64,000 bases of DNA. Source: Symmachiella macrocystis. GTDB taxonomy: Bacteria > Planctomycetota > Planctomycetia > Planctomycetales > Planctomycetaceae. This document shows positions 8,438 through 18,929 of the stretch, piece after piece. The notes beneath the pieces were generated by a model that had not been told where the DNA came from, did not search any database, and saw only the letters and a program-made list of their open reading frames with translations. Where the stretch lies: NCBI RefSeq assembly GCF_007860075.1, contig NZ_SJPP01000002.1, positions 1,116,001 through 1,180,000 of the forward strand, given 5' to 3'. How positions within the stretch are numbered: position 1 is the stretch's first letter; each line of letters opens with the position of its first letter. Made by a program: the position numbers and the translations under genes.

Positions 8438-11110
8438 TTAACTGGCGGCCAAGTCCCTGAGCACCTTGTGCAGGATTCCGCCGTTGCGGTAGTACTCGAC
8501 TTCGACCGGGGTGTCGATGCGGCAGCGGGTGGTGAAATTGATGGTGCTGCCGTCGGCTTTGGTGGCGGTGACTTCGACGTCTTGGCCCGGTTTGATGTCG
8601 TCGGTCAGGGCGATGTCGAAGGTTTCTGTGCCGTCCAGGCCCAGTGCGTCGCGGCTTTCGCCGGTTTGGAATTCCAAGGGCAATACGCCCATGCCGACGA
8701 GGTTGCTGCGGTGAATTCGCTCATAGGAAACGGCGATCACTGCGCGGATGCCGAGCAGGTAGGTTCCCTTGGCGGCCCAGTCGCGTGAAGAACCGGTGCC
8801 GTATTCCGCTCCGGCCAGAACGACCAGCGGCGTGCCGGATTCTTTGTACTTCAACGACGCATCGTAGATCGACATCTGTTCGTCGGTCGGCAGATAGGTC
8901 GTCACGCCCCCTTCGGTGCCCGGTGCGAGTTGGTTTCGCAGGCGGATGTTGGCGAATGTGCCGCGGGTCATCACACGGTCATTGCCGCGACGACTGCCGT
9001 AGCTGTTGAAGTCCTTGACGGCCACGCCTTCTGCCTGCAAATACAATCCGGCGGGCGCATCGGGTTTGATGGCACCGGCGGGGCTGATGTGGTCGGTTGT
9101 GACCGAATCGGCGACGGAGACCAGGCAGCGTGCGTTGTTGATGGAAGCAATCGGCAGCGGCTCGACCGGCATGTCGACGAAGAAGGGTGGCTCTTGGACG
9201 TAGGTGCTCTTGGCATCCCAGGCGAAGAGGTTCCCCTCAGCTCCGGAAATCGCCTGCCACTCCGGCGGTCCGTCGGCGGCATGCGCGTATTGGGTGGCGA
9301 ACATTTCGGCGTCGAGCGAACTGGCGATCGTGTCGGTGATCTCTTTTTGCGAAGGCCAAACGTCCTTGAGGAAAACGTCGTTGCCATCCGTGTCTTGCCC
9401 CAGCGGATCTTTGCTGAGATCGATGTCGGTGGTTCCGGCGATGGCATAGGCAACCACCAACGGAGGGCTGGCAAGATAGTTGGCTTTGACTTGTTGGTTG
9501 ATGCGGCCTTCGAAATTCCGGTTACCGGACAGAACGGCTGAGACGACCAAATCGCCTTCGGTGACTGCTTCGGAAACGGCCGTGGGGAGCGGGCCGCTGT
9601 TACCGATGCAAGTTGTGCAGCCATAGCCGACGGTTTGGAAGCCGAGAGCATCGAGGTCTTCATTCAGACCGGACTTTTCGAGGTATTCGGTGACCACACG
9701 GCTGCCGGGAGCGAGACTGGTTTTGACCCACGGCTGACGGTTCAGTCCCTTGGCTCGTGCCTTACGTGCCAACAAACCGGCGGCCAACATCACCGAAGGG
9801 TTGCTGGTGTTGGTGCAGGAGGTGATGGCGGAGATGACGATCGCGCCATCGGTGATTTGCGAGCTGCTGCCGTTGTCCTGGACGGTAACGGGCGCTGACG
9901 GTGCGGACTTGCCGAATGTTTCCGCCAGGTCCTTATGCCATTGCTGTTTCATGTTGGTCAGCAAGATGCGGTCCTGCGGACGTTTGGGACCGGCCATGGA
10001 ACTGACGACAGTGCTCAGGTCCAATTCCAACGTGCTGGTGAATACCGGATCAGCGGATTCGGCTGTGTGGAACATCCCCTGCTCTTTGTAGTACCGCTCG
10101 ACGAGATCGACCTCAGCGTTGGTGCGTCCGGTGCGGCGCATAAAGGCGAGTGTCTCATCGTCGACGGGGAAGAAGCCCATCGTGGCACCGTATTCGGGGG
10201 CCATGTTGGCCAAAGTGGCCCGGTCGGGGAGGCTCATTTGTTGTAGACCGGGGCCGAAGTATTCGACGAACTTGCCGACCACGCCATGCGCCCGCAACAT
10301 TTGCGTGACCGTCAGCACCAAGTCGGTGGCGGTGGTTCCCTCGGGGAGCTTTCCGGAGAGTTTGAAGCCGACAACTTCCGGCGTGAGCATGTAGATCGGT
10401 TGTCCGAGCATGACTGCCTCGGCTTCGATGCCGCCCACACCCCAACCGACGACGCCCAGGCCGTTGATCATTGTGGTGTGGCTGTCGGTGCCAACGAGGC
10501 TATCAGGGAAGGCAACGCCGTCGCGGGTGAGCACGACCTTGGCGAGGTATTCCAGATTCACCTGATGGACAATACCGGTTGCCGGCGGGATGACGCGGAA
10601 GTTCTCAAACGCTTGTTGGCCCCACCGCAAGAATTGGTACCGTTCTTGATTGCGCTCGAATTCGCGCTCGACGTTGTGCATCAGCGCGAGTGATGTGCCG
10701 AATTCGTCGACCTGCACGGAGTGGTCGATGACCAAATCGCAGGGGACGAGCGGATTGATTTTTTGTGGGTCGCCCCCCATGCGGACCATGGCACTGCGGA
10801 GTGCGGCAAGATCGACGACAGCGGGTACGCCGGTAAAGTCCTGCAATACGACGCGGCCCGGTTTGAAGGGGATTTCGTCGCGGGCGACGTTTTTGGCATC
10901 CCAGGCAGCCAATTTGGTGACGTCGCTTTCATTGACGACAAAGCCATCGACGTTGCGGAGACAGGCTTCCAGCAGGACGCGAATGGAATATGGCAGTTTT
11001 TCGATATGGCCGATTCCGTCCTCGATCAGCTTGCCCAGCCGAAAGATGGTGTACTCGCCCCCCACAGTTTTGATTTTCGTTTCTGCCCCAAACGGATTTC
11101 CGCCAGCCAT
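8438..11110 (-). CDS. acnA: Aconitate hydratase A
   Basis: An 890-residue protein of normal length for AcnA/IRP-type aconitase. It interconverts citrate and isocitrate via cis-aconitate in the TCA cycle, in the cytoplasm. The [4Fe-4S] ligands are visible in SCTNTSNP and [13 protein letters not shown]. The substrate-binding segments [19 protein letters not shown] and [12 protein letters not shown] (the swivel domain) are intact. An excellent GGGAGAGG Shine-Dalgarno sequence lies just upstream of the ATG at 11110. The gene diverges from the DUF485/symporter pair, with 277 bases between them. Two LRR genes follow on the same strand. Confidence 0.97.
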   Translation of the reverse strand: MAGGNPFGAETKIKTVGGEYTIFRLGKLIEDGIGHIEKLPYSIRVLLEACLRNVDGFVVNESDVTKLAAWDAKNVARDEIPFKPGRVVLQDFTGVPAVVDLAALRSAMVRMGGDPQKINPLVPCDLVIDHSVQVDEFGTSLALMHNVEREFERNQERYQFLRWGQQAFENFRVIPPATGIVHQVNLEYLAKVVLTRDGVAFPDSLVGTDSHTTMINGLGVVGWGVGGIEAEAVMLGQPIYMLTPEVVGFKLSGKLPEGTTATDLVLTVTQMLRAHGVVGKFVEYFGPGLQQMSLPDRATLANMAPEYGATMGFFPVDDETLAFMRRTGRTNAEVDLVERYYKEQGMFHTAESADPVFTSTLELDLSTVVSSMAGPKRPQDRILLTNMKQQWHKDLAETFGKSAPSAPVTVQDNGSSSQITDGAIVISAITSCTNTSNPSVMLAAGLLARKARAKGLNRQPWVKTSLAPGSRVVTEYLEKSGLNEDLDALGFQTVGYGCTTCIGNSGPLPTAVSEAVTEGDLVVSAVLSGNRNFEGRINQQVKANYLASPPLVVAYAIAGTTDIDLSKDPLGQDTDGNDVFLKDVWPSQKEITDTIASSLDAEMFATQYAHAADGPPEWQAISGAEGNLFAWDAKSTYVQEPPFFVDMPVEPLPIASINNARCLVSVADSVTTDHISPAGAIKPDAPAGLYLQAEGVAVKDFNSYGSRRGNDRVMTRGTFANIRLRNQLAPGTEGGVTTYLPTDEQMSIYDASLKYKESGTPLVVLAGAEYGTGSSRDWAAKGTYLLGIRAVIAVSYERIHRSNLVGMGVLPLEFQTGESRDALGLDGTETFDIALTDDIKPGQDVEVTATKADGSTINFTTRCRIDTPVEVEYYRNGGILHKVLRDLAAS

Positions 11111-11387
11111 CGGTACCTCTCCCTGTCTACGCTATTCCGCTAAGAATCCGGTTTTTTCCCGGCCAAATAAGTCTGAAATCTGCTTTCGTGCCCCTGATGA
11201 TATTAAGGTCTTGGGAAAAAAAGAAGTGAGCGGTTGGCACGGCGGGACACACGGTTCACAGGGTCTGCTCGGTAAATCGAGCGGCTGAGGCAAGCGGCAA
11301 TACCCAGCGGACACGGTTTCGTCCGTCAACGAGGCTCGTTATCCTGGTTGTTTCTCAAATATCACAGCAACTCATGACGAGGTTGAT

Positions 11388-11633
11388 ATGCGACAACGCA
11401 ACGCACGAATCGGGATGGTGCTCTTCTGTGTGTACCTGCTGCTGTATGGCGGGTTTGTGTTTCTGAATGCCTTTGCGCCGGAAACCATGGAAGTCCTACC
11501 CTTTGCCGGGGTGAATCTGGCGATTTTGTACGGATTTGGCTTGATCATCGCTGCTGTGTTGTTGGCTTTGATCTATGGCTGGATGTGCCAACCGGACGAT
11601 GAGGATGTCGCCGTGAAAGAGGTGGAGAAATGA
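11388..11633 (+). CDS. DUF485 family inner-membrane protein
   Basis: An 81-residue protein with two transmembrane helices (IGMVLFCVYLLLYGGFVFLNAF and VNLAILYGFGLIIAAVLLALIYGWM) ending in an acidic tail. This matches the YjcH/DUF485 family, whose members are encoded next to acetate-type sodium/solute symporters. A GACGAGG sequence precedes the ATG. The stop overlaps the ATG of the symporter by four bases, so the two are translationally coupled. Confidence 0.85.
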   Translation: MRQRNARIGMVLFCVYLLLYGGFVFLNAFAPETMEVLPFAGVNLAILYGFGLIIAAVLLALIYGWMCQPDDEDVAVKEVEK

Positions 11634-13567
11634 TTTACGAACCCTCCCCCCAGGCTGTGGTCTTCTTCTTTCTATTCGTCGCCGTCACGCTGGGACTCAG
11701 TTTTTATTTAGGCAGTAAGGCGAAATCCTCGCAGGGCTATTTCACTGCCCACGGTCAGATTCCCTGGTTCGTTAACGGCATCGCCTTTGCAGGTGATTAC
11801 CTGTCGGCGGCTTCGTTTTTGGGCATCTGCGGGATGATTGCGTTCTATGGGTACGACGGGTTTTTGTACTCGATCGGCTATCTCGCCGGCTGGATTGTGG
11901 CGCTGTTTGTGATTGCCGAACCGATGAAGCGGTTGGGGCGGTTCACATTTGCCGACGCGCTGGATGCGAAGTTTGAATCGCGGGGCATTAAATTGGCCGC
12001 AGGCATCAGCACGTTGGCGGTCAGTGTGTTCTATCTGATTCCGCAAATGGTCGGCGCGGGCGTGTTGGTCCAACCGCTGCTCGGATTTCCACACTGGGTG
12101 GGAGTCGTTTTAGTGGGTGTGACGGTGATTTTGATCGTCGTTTCCGCCGGCATGGTCTCAACGACCTGGGTGCAGTTCCTCAAGGGTTCGCTGTTGGTTC
12201 TGTTCAGCGCCATTTTGACGTGGATGATTATTGAGCGTGGATTTGAGGTTAAAGCGGGTGGGGAGGATGGTTATGCGTTTCAAACTCTGGGTCCGGTGAG
12301 CACCGCGTCGGAGTTTGCCGCACTCCCTGCGCTAAAAGGGACAAGCCCGGTGCCGCCTGAGGGGCCATGGACCGACACGAAGTTTCGCCGCTATCGAAAT
12401 GACGCAACGGGGATTGTCTCGGTCTGGAGCGAAGCCGAAATCGCGCCGGGCCAATTGGTGCTGCGTGAAGCGCAGTCCGTGACCCAAAACACGGACGGGA
12501 TAACTCTCGTCAACGGCCAAGTTAAAGGCACGAAAAAGGGTGAGGCGGAATTGCATCCGGTGGGGAATGTCACGAAGTTGCCCGGTGGGGAGTCACGGAC
12601 CGGGAAGCTCGGGTTTCTTTCGTTTTTCAGCACATTGCAAAACAGCGAAGTCGTGCTGTGGGGGAATCAGAAAATCACCGAACCGGATGGAACAACGACG
12701 ACGGTCTATTACCAAAAACCGACCGCCGGCAACCAAGTGTTGCGTCCGGGCGAGCATCCCACGTTTAGCGGAATCCGCAGCACGAAGCTGCTGGACAAAT
12801 TGAATTTTCTGTCGCTGATGCTGGCACTGTTTTGCGGGACCGCTTCGTTACCGCACATTTTGATTCGTTATTACACAGTCAAAGATGCCGCCGCAGCGCG
12901 GAAGAGTACGATTGTGGGGATCGGTAGTATCGGGTTCTTTTATGTGCTCACGCTCTACATGGGATTGGGAGCGATGACCAGTGGGTCGATGGACGTTACC
13001 AATAGCAACATGGCGGCGCCGTTGTTAGCGCGGAGCATGAACGAGTGGCTGTTTGCAGCGATTTCAGCGATCGCCTTTACGACGGTGCTGGGCACGGTCA
13101 GTGGATTGATTTTGGCCTCTGCCGGAGCAGTTACGCACGACTTGGTCACACACGCGTTCGGTGTGGAGTTGAATGATGGCGAAAAAGTCCGCGTGGCAAA
13201 GATCACTTCGGTCTTTGTCGGTGCGATCGCGATTGTGTTGGGCATCGTGTTCAAAGAGATGAACGTCAGCTACCTCGTCGGCTGGGCCTTCAGTGTTGCT
13301 GCTTCGGCGAATCTGCCGGCGCTGGTGATGTTGTTGTTCTGGAAAGGGACGACACGACAAGGAATCATCGCCGCTGTGGTGGTCGGCATGACCAGTTCGC
13401 TGGGGTGGATTCTGCTGAGTGCGGATACCTACACCAAAGTCTATGGCCTGCCCGCTGGAGACGCGCTGGTGCCGTTCAGCCAACCGGGAATCGTGACGAT
13501 TCCGTTGGGATTTTTGACGTTGATTGTGGTGTCGTTGATGACGCAGCCGAAAACAGCTTCGGAGTGA
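11630..13567 (+). CDS. Sodium/solute symporter, ActP-like (acetate-type)
   Basis: A 645-residue multi-spanning carrier of the SSS family. Recognisable segments are GLSFYLGSKAKSSQGYFTA, GDYLSAASFLGI, and GTASLPHILIRYYTVKDAAA, the last close to the ActP signature. It imports a monocarboxylate or other small organic solute with Na+ across the inner membrane. About 175 residues (roughly 211-386) between membrane helices are mostly hydrophilic; long loops are known in the VC_2705-type branch of the family, and this explains the length compared with about 550 for E. coli ActP. Coupled by ATGA to the DUF485 gene. The actual substrate is not determined. Confidence 0.85.
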   Translation: MIYEPSPQAVVFFFLFVAVTLGLSFYLGSKAKSSQGYFTAHGQIPWFVNGIAFAGDYLSAASFLGICGMIAFYGYDGFLYSIGYLAGWIVALFVIAEPMKRLGRFTFADALDAKFESRGIKLAAGISTLAVSVFYLIPQMVGAGVLVQPLLGFPHWVGVVLVGVTVILIVVSAGMVSTTWVQFLKGSLLVLFSAILTWMIIERGFEVKAGGEDGYAFQTLGPVSTASEFAALPALKGTSPVPPEGPWTDTKFRRYRNDATGIVSVWSEAEIAPGQLVLREAQSVTQNTDGITLVNGQVKGTKKGEAELHPVGNVTKLPGGESRTGKLGFLSFFSTLQNSEVVLWGNQKITEPDGTTTTVYYQKPTAGNQVLRPGEHPTFSGIRSTKLLDKLNFLSLMLALFCGTASLPHILIRYYTVKDAAAARKSTIVGIGSIGFFYVLTLYMGLGAMTSGSMDVTNSNMAAPLLARSMNEWLFAAISAIAFTTVLGTVSGLILASAGAVTHDLVTHAFGVELNDGEKVRVAKITSVFVGAIAIVLGIVFKEMNVSYLVGWAFSVAASANLPALVMLLFWKGTTRQGIIAAVVVGMTSSLGWILLSADTYTKVYGLPAGDALVPFSQPGIVTIPLGFLTLIVVSLMTQPKTASE

Positions 13568-13771
13568 GTTGACGTTAAACATGGTTGGTTGGCGACCGAT
13601 GGCCCCCTGGCTAAGTCGAGAATAGTAGGGGCCTCCAGCGCGTCAAACCGTGACAGTGATGCCGACGGGATTGATATTCCCGCTGGGTGATTGCCGAAAA
13701 TGATACTAGGCACCCTGCTAAAGTAGTGAACACACGGCCACATTCCGCCGGGATAAACTGGTCAGGATGTC

Positions 13772-13800
13772 TGGGCAAAGGGTGTTCATCAGGATATACT
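13772..13800 (+). promoter_or_regulatory. Candidate sigma70-type promoter for the DUF1501 gene
   Basis: TGGGCA (13772-13777, four of six consensus bases) and TATACT (13795-13800, five of six) are 17 bases apart, 60 bases ahead of the ATG at 13861. Weak evidence; judged by eye only. Confidence 0.25.
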
Positions 13801-13860
13801 AATATCTCAATTCGTGCGGCAACTGGAGTTAGCGAAAAGACTTTGATTGAGGATTTTTGA

Positions 13861-15207
13861 ATGACCGTTTCGACCAATTGCGAAGGATTTCGACGTCGTG
13901 ACTGCCTAAAGTTGGGCCTAGGCGCGCTGTTTGGCGGGAACTTTGTTGACGCATTGCGGATGCAAGCGCACGCGAGTGATGCTGTGGCCAACGGTCGCAA
14001 GAAGGCGACGAATTGTATTTTGATTTGGATGGATGGCGGACCCACCCATTTTGAGACGTTCGATCCAAAACCGGAGGCCCCGGCGGAAATTCGCGGCGAA
14101 TTTGATCCGATTGCCACGTCCGTGCCGGGAGTTCACTTCTCAGAGCACATGACGAAACTGGCGAGCAATTTGCACCGGTTCTCGATGATTCGCTCGATTC
14201 GTCATAACCAAGGGAACCATGGCGCCGGTAACCACTACATGATGACCGGTGCGCCGCCGCGGATTCCGGTCGGTTGCGGTGCGTTTGTTAGTTTTCATCC
14301 CAGTCTGGGTTCGGTGGTTGCTCACGAATTGGGTCAACCGACTGGCTTGCCGCAATATTTTTCTATGCCGCGAATGGCGCGCTCAGGCGGACCCAACTTT
14401 TTGGGTGCCAAGTACGCCCCATTTGTCGTAGCTGATGATCCCAACAAAGAAAAATTCCGCGTCCGCGACGTTGCTCTGCCCAACGGATTGGAGACCGGAC
14501 GGTTTGCGGGACGGACCGATATCCGCGCACAGGTCGATAAGTTGCGGCGGATCGCCGACAAAGCTGCCGGTGACCCGGTCGGTGGTTATGACGAATATTT
14601 TTCGCAAGGCTACGATCTCGTTACTTCGCAGGAAGCCCAAGAGGCCTTCGATATTAGCCGCGAAACGGATGAGACGCGTGAAGCGTATGTCCGCAACGGT
14701 TTTGGACAACGCTGTCTTTTGGCCCGGCGATTGGTCGAAGCGGGTGTGCCGTTCGTGACTGTTTATGATGGTGGCTGGGACCACCATGGCAGCATCTTCC
14801 CGGCGTGTCGCAAGCGATTGCCGGAATGGGACCAAACGGTGTCGGCGCTCATTGAGGATCTCGACCAACGCGGCATGTTGGAAACGACGGTCGTTGTCGC
14901 CTTGGGCGAATTCGGCCGCACGCCGAAGATTTCCCAACTCGCGGGGCGTACCGCACCGGGCCGCGACCACTGGGCCAATGCCATGTCGGTGCTGATGGCC
15001 GGTGGCGGCACTCCTGGAAATACCGTAGTTGGGGCCACGGATCGCAAAGGCTATACGGCTATTGACCGTGTTCTTTCTCCGGAGAATTTCGTGTCGACCG
15101 TGTATTCTAAGCTGGGGATCAACCCCGACAAAATGTTTTACACACCGCAAGGCCGCCCGTCGCATCTGGTCAGCGATCCCACGCCGATCAGCGAAGTGAT
15201 GGCCTAA
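13861..15207 (+). CDS. DUF1501 family protein (Tat-exported sulfatase-like)
   Basis: A 448-residue protein. The N-terminus RRRDCLKLGLGALFGG resembles a twin-arginine signal. It is followed by NCILIWMDGGPTHFETFDPKPEAP, the hallmark opening of DUF1501 proteins, and later by NHGAGNHYMMTG, YDGGWDHHG and ALGEFGRTPKI, also typical. DUF1501 proteins belong to the alkaline phosphatase/sulfatase-like fold, are greatly expanded in planctomycetes and are usually encoded beside DUF1553/DUF1549 cytochrome-type genes, which are absent here. The substrate is unknown. A TGAGG sequence precedes the ATG. Confidence 0.9.
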   Translation: MTVSTNCEGFRRRDCLKLGLGALFGGNFVDALRMQAHASDAVANGRKKATNCILIWMDGGPTHFETFDPKPEAPAEIRGEFDPIATSVPGVHFSEHMTKLASNLHRFSMIRSIRHNQGNHGAGNHYMMTGAPPRIPVGCGAFVSFHPSLGSVVAHELGQPTGLPQYFSMPRMARSGGPNFLGAKYAPFVVADDPNKEKFRVRDVALPNGLETGRFAGRTDIRAQVDKLRRIADKAAGDPVGGYDEYFSQGYDLVTSQEAQEAFDISRETDETREAYVRNGFGQRCLLARRLVEAGVPFVTVYDGGWDHHGSIFPACRKRLPEWDQTVSALIEDLDQRGMLETTVVVALGEFGRTPKISQLAGRTAPGRDHWANAMSVLMAGGGTPGNTVVGATDRKGYTAIDRVLSPENFVSTVYSKLGINPDKMFYTPQGRPSHLVSDPTPISEVMA

Positions 15208-15322
15208 CGCTTCCGGGGATTCGCTTGCCCGAGGCTGGCGGGAATTCTACCATCCGTGTGCGCGCATGCGTTTGTGGTAAAAAACCGACATCTCTAACAC
15301 CCCCCCCCTGCCCCGCTCCGAT

Positions 15323-18136
15323 ATGCCTGATCCCACGGATAACGAACGTACGCTTAGCCGGTTTGTCGTCGGTATTGATTTGGGGACGACGAATTGTGCG
15401 GTGGCGTATGTCGACACCGACGACGAGAGCGGCACGGTTTGTACGTTTGATGTTCCGCAACTGGTCGCTGCTGGGGAGGTCGAAGCGCGCGAGACATTGC
15501 CGTCGTTTCATTACGAACCAGCCGCCGGAGAATTTGCTGCGGGTGCACTTCGGCTGCCTTGGAGCGATGAGAATTGTTCCTATATCATGGGGGCATTTGC
15601 GCGGGATCATGGCGAGACGGTTCCCGGACGTCAGATCGGTTCGGCCAAGTCGTGGTTATGCCATTCGGGAGTTGACCGCACATCGCCGCTGCTGCCTTGG
15701 CATGGGGCGGACGGTGTGGAAATGCTTTCGCCGATTGATGTCAGCAGTCGCATTCTCGCGCATATTCGCGCGGCCTGGAATCATCGGTTTCCCGAACATC
15801 CATTGGAACAACAAGACGTCGCCATCACGCTACCGGCGTCGTTTGACGAGGTAGCGCGCGAGTTGACGGTTAAGGCGGCGGCGCAAGCTCAGTTGCCGCG
15901 GATTGTGTTGCTCGAAGAACCGCAAGCGGCGTTTTATGCATGGATTTATCGGCATCGCAACGATTGGCAAAATCATGTCCAACCGGGACAGAAAATTTTG
16001 GTCTGCGACGTCGGCGGCGGAACGAGCGACTTTACCTTGATCCGCGTCCGTCCCGGTAGTGCGGGGAAGGTGCGGTTTCATCGCGTGGCGGTTGGCGATC
16101 ATTTAATTCTGGGCGGCGATAACCTGGACCTGGCGCTCGCGCATCACGTCGAAGGAAAACTGACCGCAGGCGGTAAGAAACTTTCGCCGCGCCAATGGGG
16201 GGTGCTTGTGCGAACGTGCCGCCGCGCTAAGGAAGCGCTGCTCGGTGCGAATCCGCCGGAGACGTTTGTCATCAATCTGCCCGGCGGGGGATCGAAACTG
16301 ATTGGCGGTGGATTGCAAACAGAAGTTTCCGAAGCGGATGTGCGGCGGATTTTGTTGGATGGTTTTTTGCCCGCTGTTGAACTCGATGCTCAGCCATCGC
16401 GACGCAGTTCGGGGTTTCAGGAATTCGGTTTGCCCTACGCGCCCGACCCGGCGATCACGCGTTACCTAGCGGCCTTTTTATCGGCGCATCGGCACGATGC
16501 GCGTCCCGATGAAGATGATCCGGTCGACCACGATCCGGCGCGGCCCGACATTGTGGTCTTTAATGGCGGGTTGTTTGAATCGACGACGCTGCGCGAGCGG
16601 ATGATGGATCAGTTATCGCAATGGTTTTCGCCGGGGGCGGGCTCCGATTGGCAACCGTTGGTGCTCAAGAACGACCGGCTCGATTTGGCGGTCGCGTACG
16701 GGGCGGCGTACTACGGCATGGTGCGCCGCGGGGTGGGTGAAAAGATTGCCGCCGGGTTGCCGCGGACGTATTACGTCGGGGCGGAATCGGCGGAGAACGA
16801 CGAGACGACGGCGGTTTGTCTGTTGCCGGCGGGTATTGAAGACGAACAAGGAGTGGATCTCACCGACCGCGCGTTTCATTTGCGGATCCGTGAGCCGGTT
16901 GAGTTTCCGATTTTTGTATCGAGTACGCGGCTGACCGATCAACCGGGTGATGCGGTGCCCTTTGACCGCGAACAGATGTCGGCGCTGCCGCCTATTCGGA
17001 CGGTGCTCAAGTCGCGTAGCTCCGACGGGAATATCTTGCCGGTGCATTTGCATGCACGTTTGACGGCGATCGGCACGATGGACATGTGGTGCAGTGAAGT
17101 CGACGATCCGCGGACTTGGAAATTGCAATTCGACGTCCGCGCTGCCACGCACACTGACCGTGAAGCGCACACTGGTGGCGGCGAATCGGCGGGGTTTGTG
17201 GATGAACAGACCATTGCCACCTGCCGGGCCTTGATCCAAGAGACCTTCACCGATGCGGGTGATCCCAAATCATTGGTCAAACGGCTGGCGACCGCAGCGG
17301 GGATGAGTCGGCATGAATGGCCGCCGTCGTTGTTGCGAGAGATGTGGGAATGCTTGATGGAGGTCGAAGCGGGCCGCAAGTTGAGCATGACGCACGAAGC
17401 GCGTTGGTTGAACCTGCTGGGTTATTCGTTGCGGCCCGGTTTCGGCATGGCGGTCGATGATTGGCGCGTCGCCCAGACGTGGCGGCAATTGCAGGGCAAG
17501 TTGATTCATGCCAACCCGACTTGTCAGGCGGAGTTTTGGATTTTGTGGCGGCGGATCGGCGGCGGCTTAGCGGCGGGGCAACATTGGACGTTGGCCGCTC
17601 CGTTACTCGCGGCGGTACGCAATCGTCCGAAGTCGTCAAAGAAAAAAGGCAAGCCATCCGGCGGCGCGGGGATTGTCGAAGTGCTGCGACTGCTCGGTTC
17701 GCTCGAGTCCTTAAGCCTCGATGTCAAAAAGGAACTCGGCACGGTCTTGTTAAAGATCATCAGCAACGAGGGCGCGATTGCGATTCGTGAAGCAGCCGCA
17801 TGGGCCTTGGGCCGCGCCGCTGCCCGCGCCCCCTTACACGGTCCGCTCAATTGCGTGCTGGCGCCGACGATTGTGGAAGCTTGGATCGACAAGTTGCTCA
17901 AAACCCGCGATCCCGATCCGGTCTTGGGCTTCACGCTGATGCAACTCGCCCGCAAGACCGGCGACCGCTATCGCGACATATCGGACGAGACGCGGCAGCG
18001 GGTGGTCGATTGGCTGGAAGACCACGACGCCCCGGCACACTTTGTAACGCTGGTGCGCGATGGTGGGGAGTTGGAAGCGGACGAACAAGGGATCGTGTTC
18101 GGTGAGAGCCTGCCGGCGGGGTTGCGGTTGGGGTAG
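15323..18136 (+). CDS. Hsp70-family ATPase (DnaK-like), large variant
   Basis: A 937-residue protein. The N-terminal actin-fold ATPase domain shows phosphate-1 FVVGIDLGTTNCAVAY (about residue 13), the VAITLPASFDEVAR segment, LLEEPQAAFYAW, phosphate-2 CDVGGGTSDFTLI (about residue 230), and an adenosine-type VVFNGGLFES segment. It is longer than DnaK (about 640). The substrate-binding region is not DnaK-like, and the C-terminal third (about residues 640-930) is helical with a KKKGK-rich linker and repeated ALGRAAAR/LAR patterns. Planctomycete Hsp70 homologues of this size are known as a separate group. No dnaJ or grpE is adjacent. The role is probably chaperone-like, client unknown. Confidence 0.85.
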   Translation: MPDPTDNERTLSRFVVGIDLGTTNCAVAYVDTDDESGTVCTFDVPQLVAAGEVEARETLPSFHYEPAAGEFAAGALRLPWSDENCSYIMGAFARDHGETVPGRQIGSAKSWLCHSGVDRTSPLLPWHGADGVEMLSPIDVSSRILAHIRAAWNHRFPEHPLEQQDVAITLPASFDEVARELTVKAAAQAQLPRIVLLEEPQAAFYAWIYRHRNDWQNHVQPGQKILVCDVGGGTSDFTLIRVRPGSAGKVRFHRVAVGDHLILGGDNLDLALAHHVEGKLTAGGKKLSPRQWGVLVRTCRRAKEALLGANPPETFVINLPGGGSKLIGGGLQTEVSEADVRRILLDGFLPAVELDAQPSRRSSGFQEFGLPYAPDPAITRYLAAFLSAHRHDARPDEDDPVDHDPARPDIVVFNGGLFESTTLRERMMDQLSQWFSPGAGSDWQPLVLKNDRLDLAVAYGAAYYGMVRRGVGEKIAAGLPRTYYVGAESAENDETTAVCLLPAGIEDEQGVDLTDRAFHLRIREPVEFPIFVSSTRLTDQPGDAVPFDREQMSALPPIRTVLKSRSSDGNILPVHLHARLTAIGTMDMWCSEVDDPRTWKLQFDVRAATHTDREAHTGGGESAGFVDEQTIATCRALIQETFTDAGDPKSLVKRLATAAGMSRHEWPPSLLREMWECLMEVEAGRKLSMTHEARWLNLLGYSLRPGFGMAVDDWRVAQTWRQLQGKLIHANPTCQAEFWILWRRIGGGLAAGQHWTLAAPLLAAVRNRPKSSKKKGKPSGGAGIVEVLRLLGSLESLSLDVKKELGTVLLKIISNEGAIAIREAAAWALGRAAARAPLHGPLNCVLAPTIVEAWIDKLLKTRDPDPVLGFTLMQLARKTGDRYRDISDETRQRVVDWLEDHDAPAHFVTLVRDGGELEADEQGIVFGESLPAGLRLG

Positions 18137-18240
18137 TGTGAAGGGTTATTGGCCCGTGGTGAAACTGCAGGGTTAAATATTTTCTGCCATCAAATTGCAT
18201 TCAAATCAAGACGACCATCGACACTTCCGGAGAATCGATA

Positions 18241-18888
18241 ATGCCGACTTGGGATAACTGGGTGCAGGAGTGGAAAAGAATCTGTGATTGCGTTGTGAAT
18301 CGCGGGGGAACGCTGACACACTTCGAAGTCGACCCTCCTGCACTACACTCACGGATCATTGAAGTTGAAGAACAACTTGGATATCCCATTCCATCAAGTT
18401 ACCGGGAGGTCTTGTTGAATTTCTCCCAACGGGTCTCAGTTCTCGCCAATTTACCGGACAATTCCTCCTGTAGCGAATCGTTGAAGGACGTGTTTGCTGT
18501 GTCGGTCATGTGGGATATTGAACGTCTGCCTCACTTGGAATTGCAGCGGCAAGAAATAGTCGAAGGGAACGAAGGGGATTCGTTATTCGCCCCTTGGCGA
18601 CGTGTTCTACTTGTGGAAACTAGTAGCGGTGGTGACGATATAGCGATCAATCTGGATCCAGAGAATAAGGAAGAAGTTGTTCTATTAAACCTAAAACATG
18701 TGGAAACGCATCAGTGCAAACTGGGGGACAATTTTCAACAGTTTGTTGATCGAATGACAGATATTGGCATTCCAATATGGGATTCCTGTGCAATCCGGCC
18801 TTTTGTCAATAAGCCAGCCTGGCACCTTGATTCTGAATGTGAAAATGCGAAGGCGTGGAGAGAGTGGTTGGGCTACAGCCGAATGTAG
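18241..18888 (+). CDS. SUKH (SMI1/KNR4) family protein, tandem copy 1
   Basis: A 215-residue protein. The pattern IIEVEEQLGYPIPSSYREVLLNFS near residues 40-60 is the SMI1/KNR4 (SUKH) signature: an amphipathic helix, then P-LP-sYr-hl. SUKH domains are a known immunity family of bacterial polymorphic toxin systems. The C-terminus ends with a W-HLDSECENAKAWREWLGY segment repeated in its neighbour. No toxin gene is visible nearby. The leader CCGGAGAATCGATAATG is almost identical to that of copy 2, so the duplication included the ribosome-binding site. Confidence 0.8.
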   Translation: MPTWDNWVQEWKRICDCVVNRGGTLTHFEVDPPALHSRIIEVEEQLGYPIPSSYREVLLNFSQRVSVLANLPDNSSCSESLKDVFAVSVMWDIERLPHLELQRQEIVEGNEGDSLFAPWRRVLLVETSSGGDDIAINLDPENKEEVVLLNLKHVETHQCKLGDNFQQFVDRMTDIGIPIWDSCAIRPFVNKPAWHLDSECENAKAWREWLGYSRM

Positions 18889-18929
18889 CTGAAACGCGAA
18901 TGTCGCAAACGTTTGCCGGAGAATCGCTA

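Noticed and set aside
13601-13633. Terminator after the symporter gene (GGCCCC / GGGGCC)
   Set aside because: Only a six-base stem with a 21-base loop and no T-run; too weak to call.
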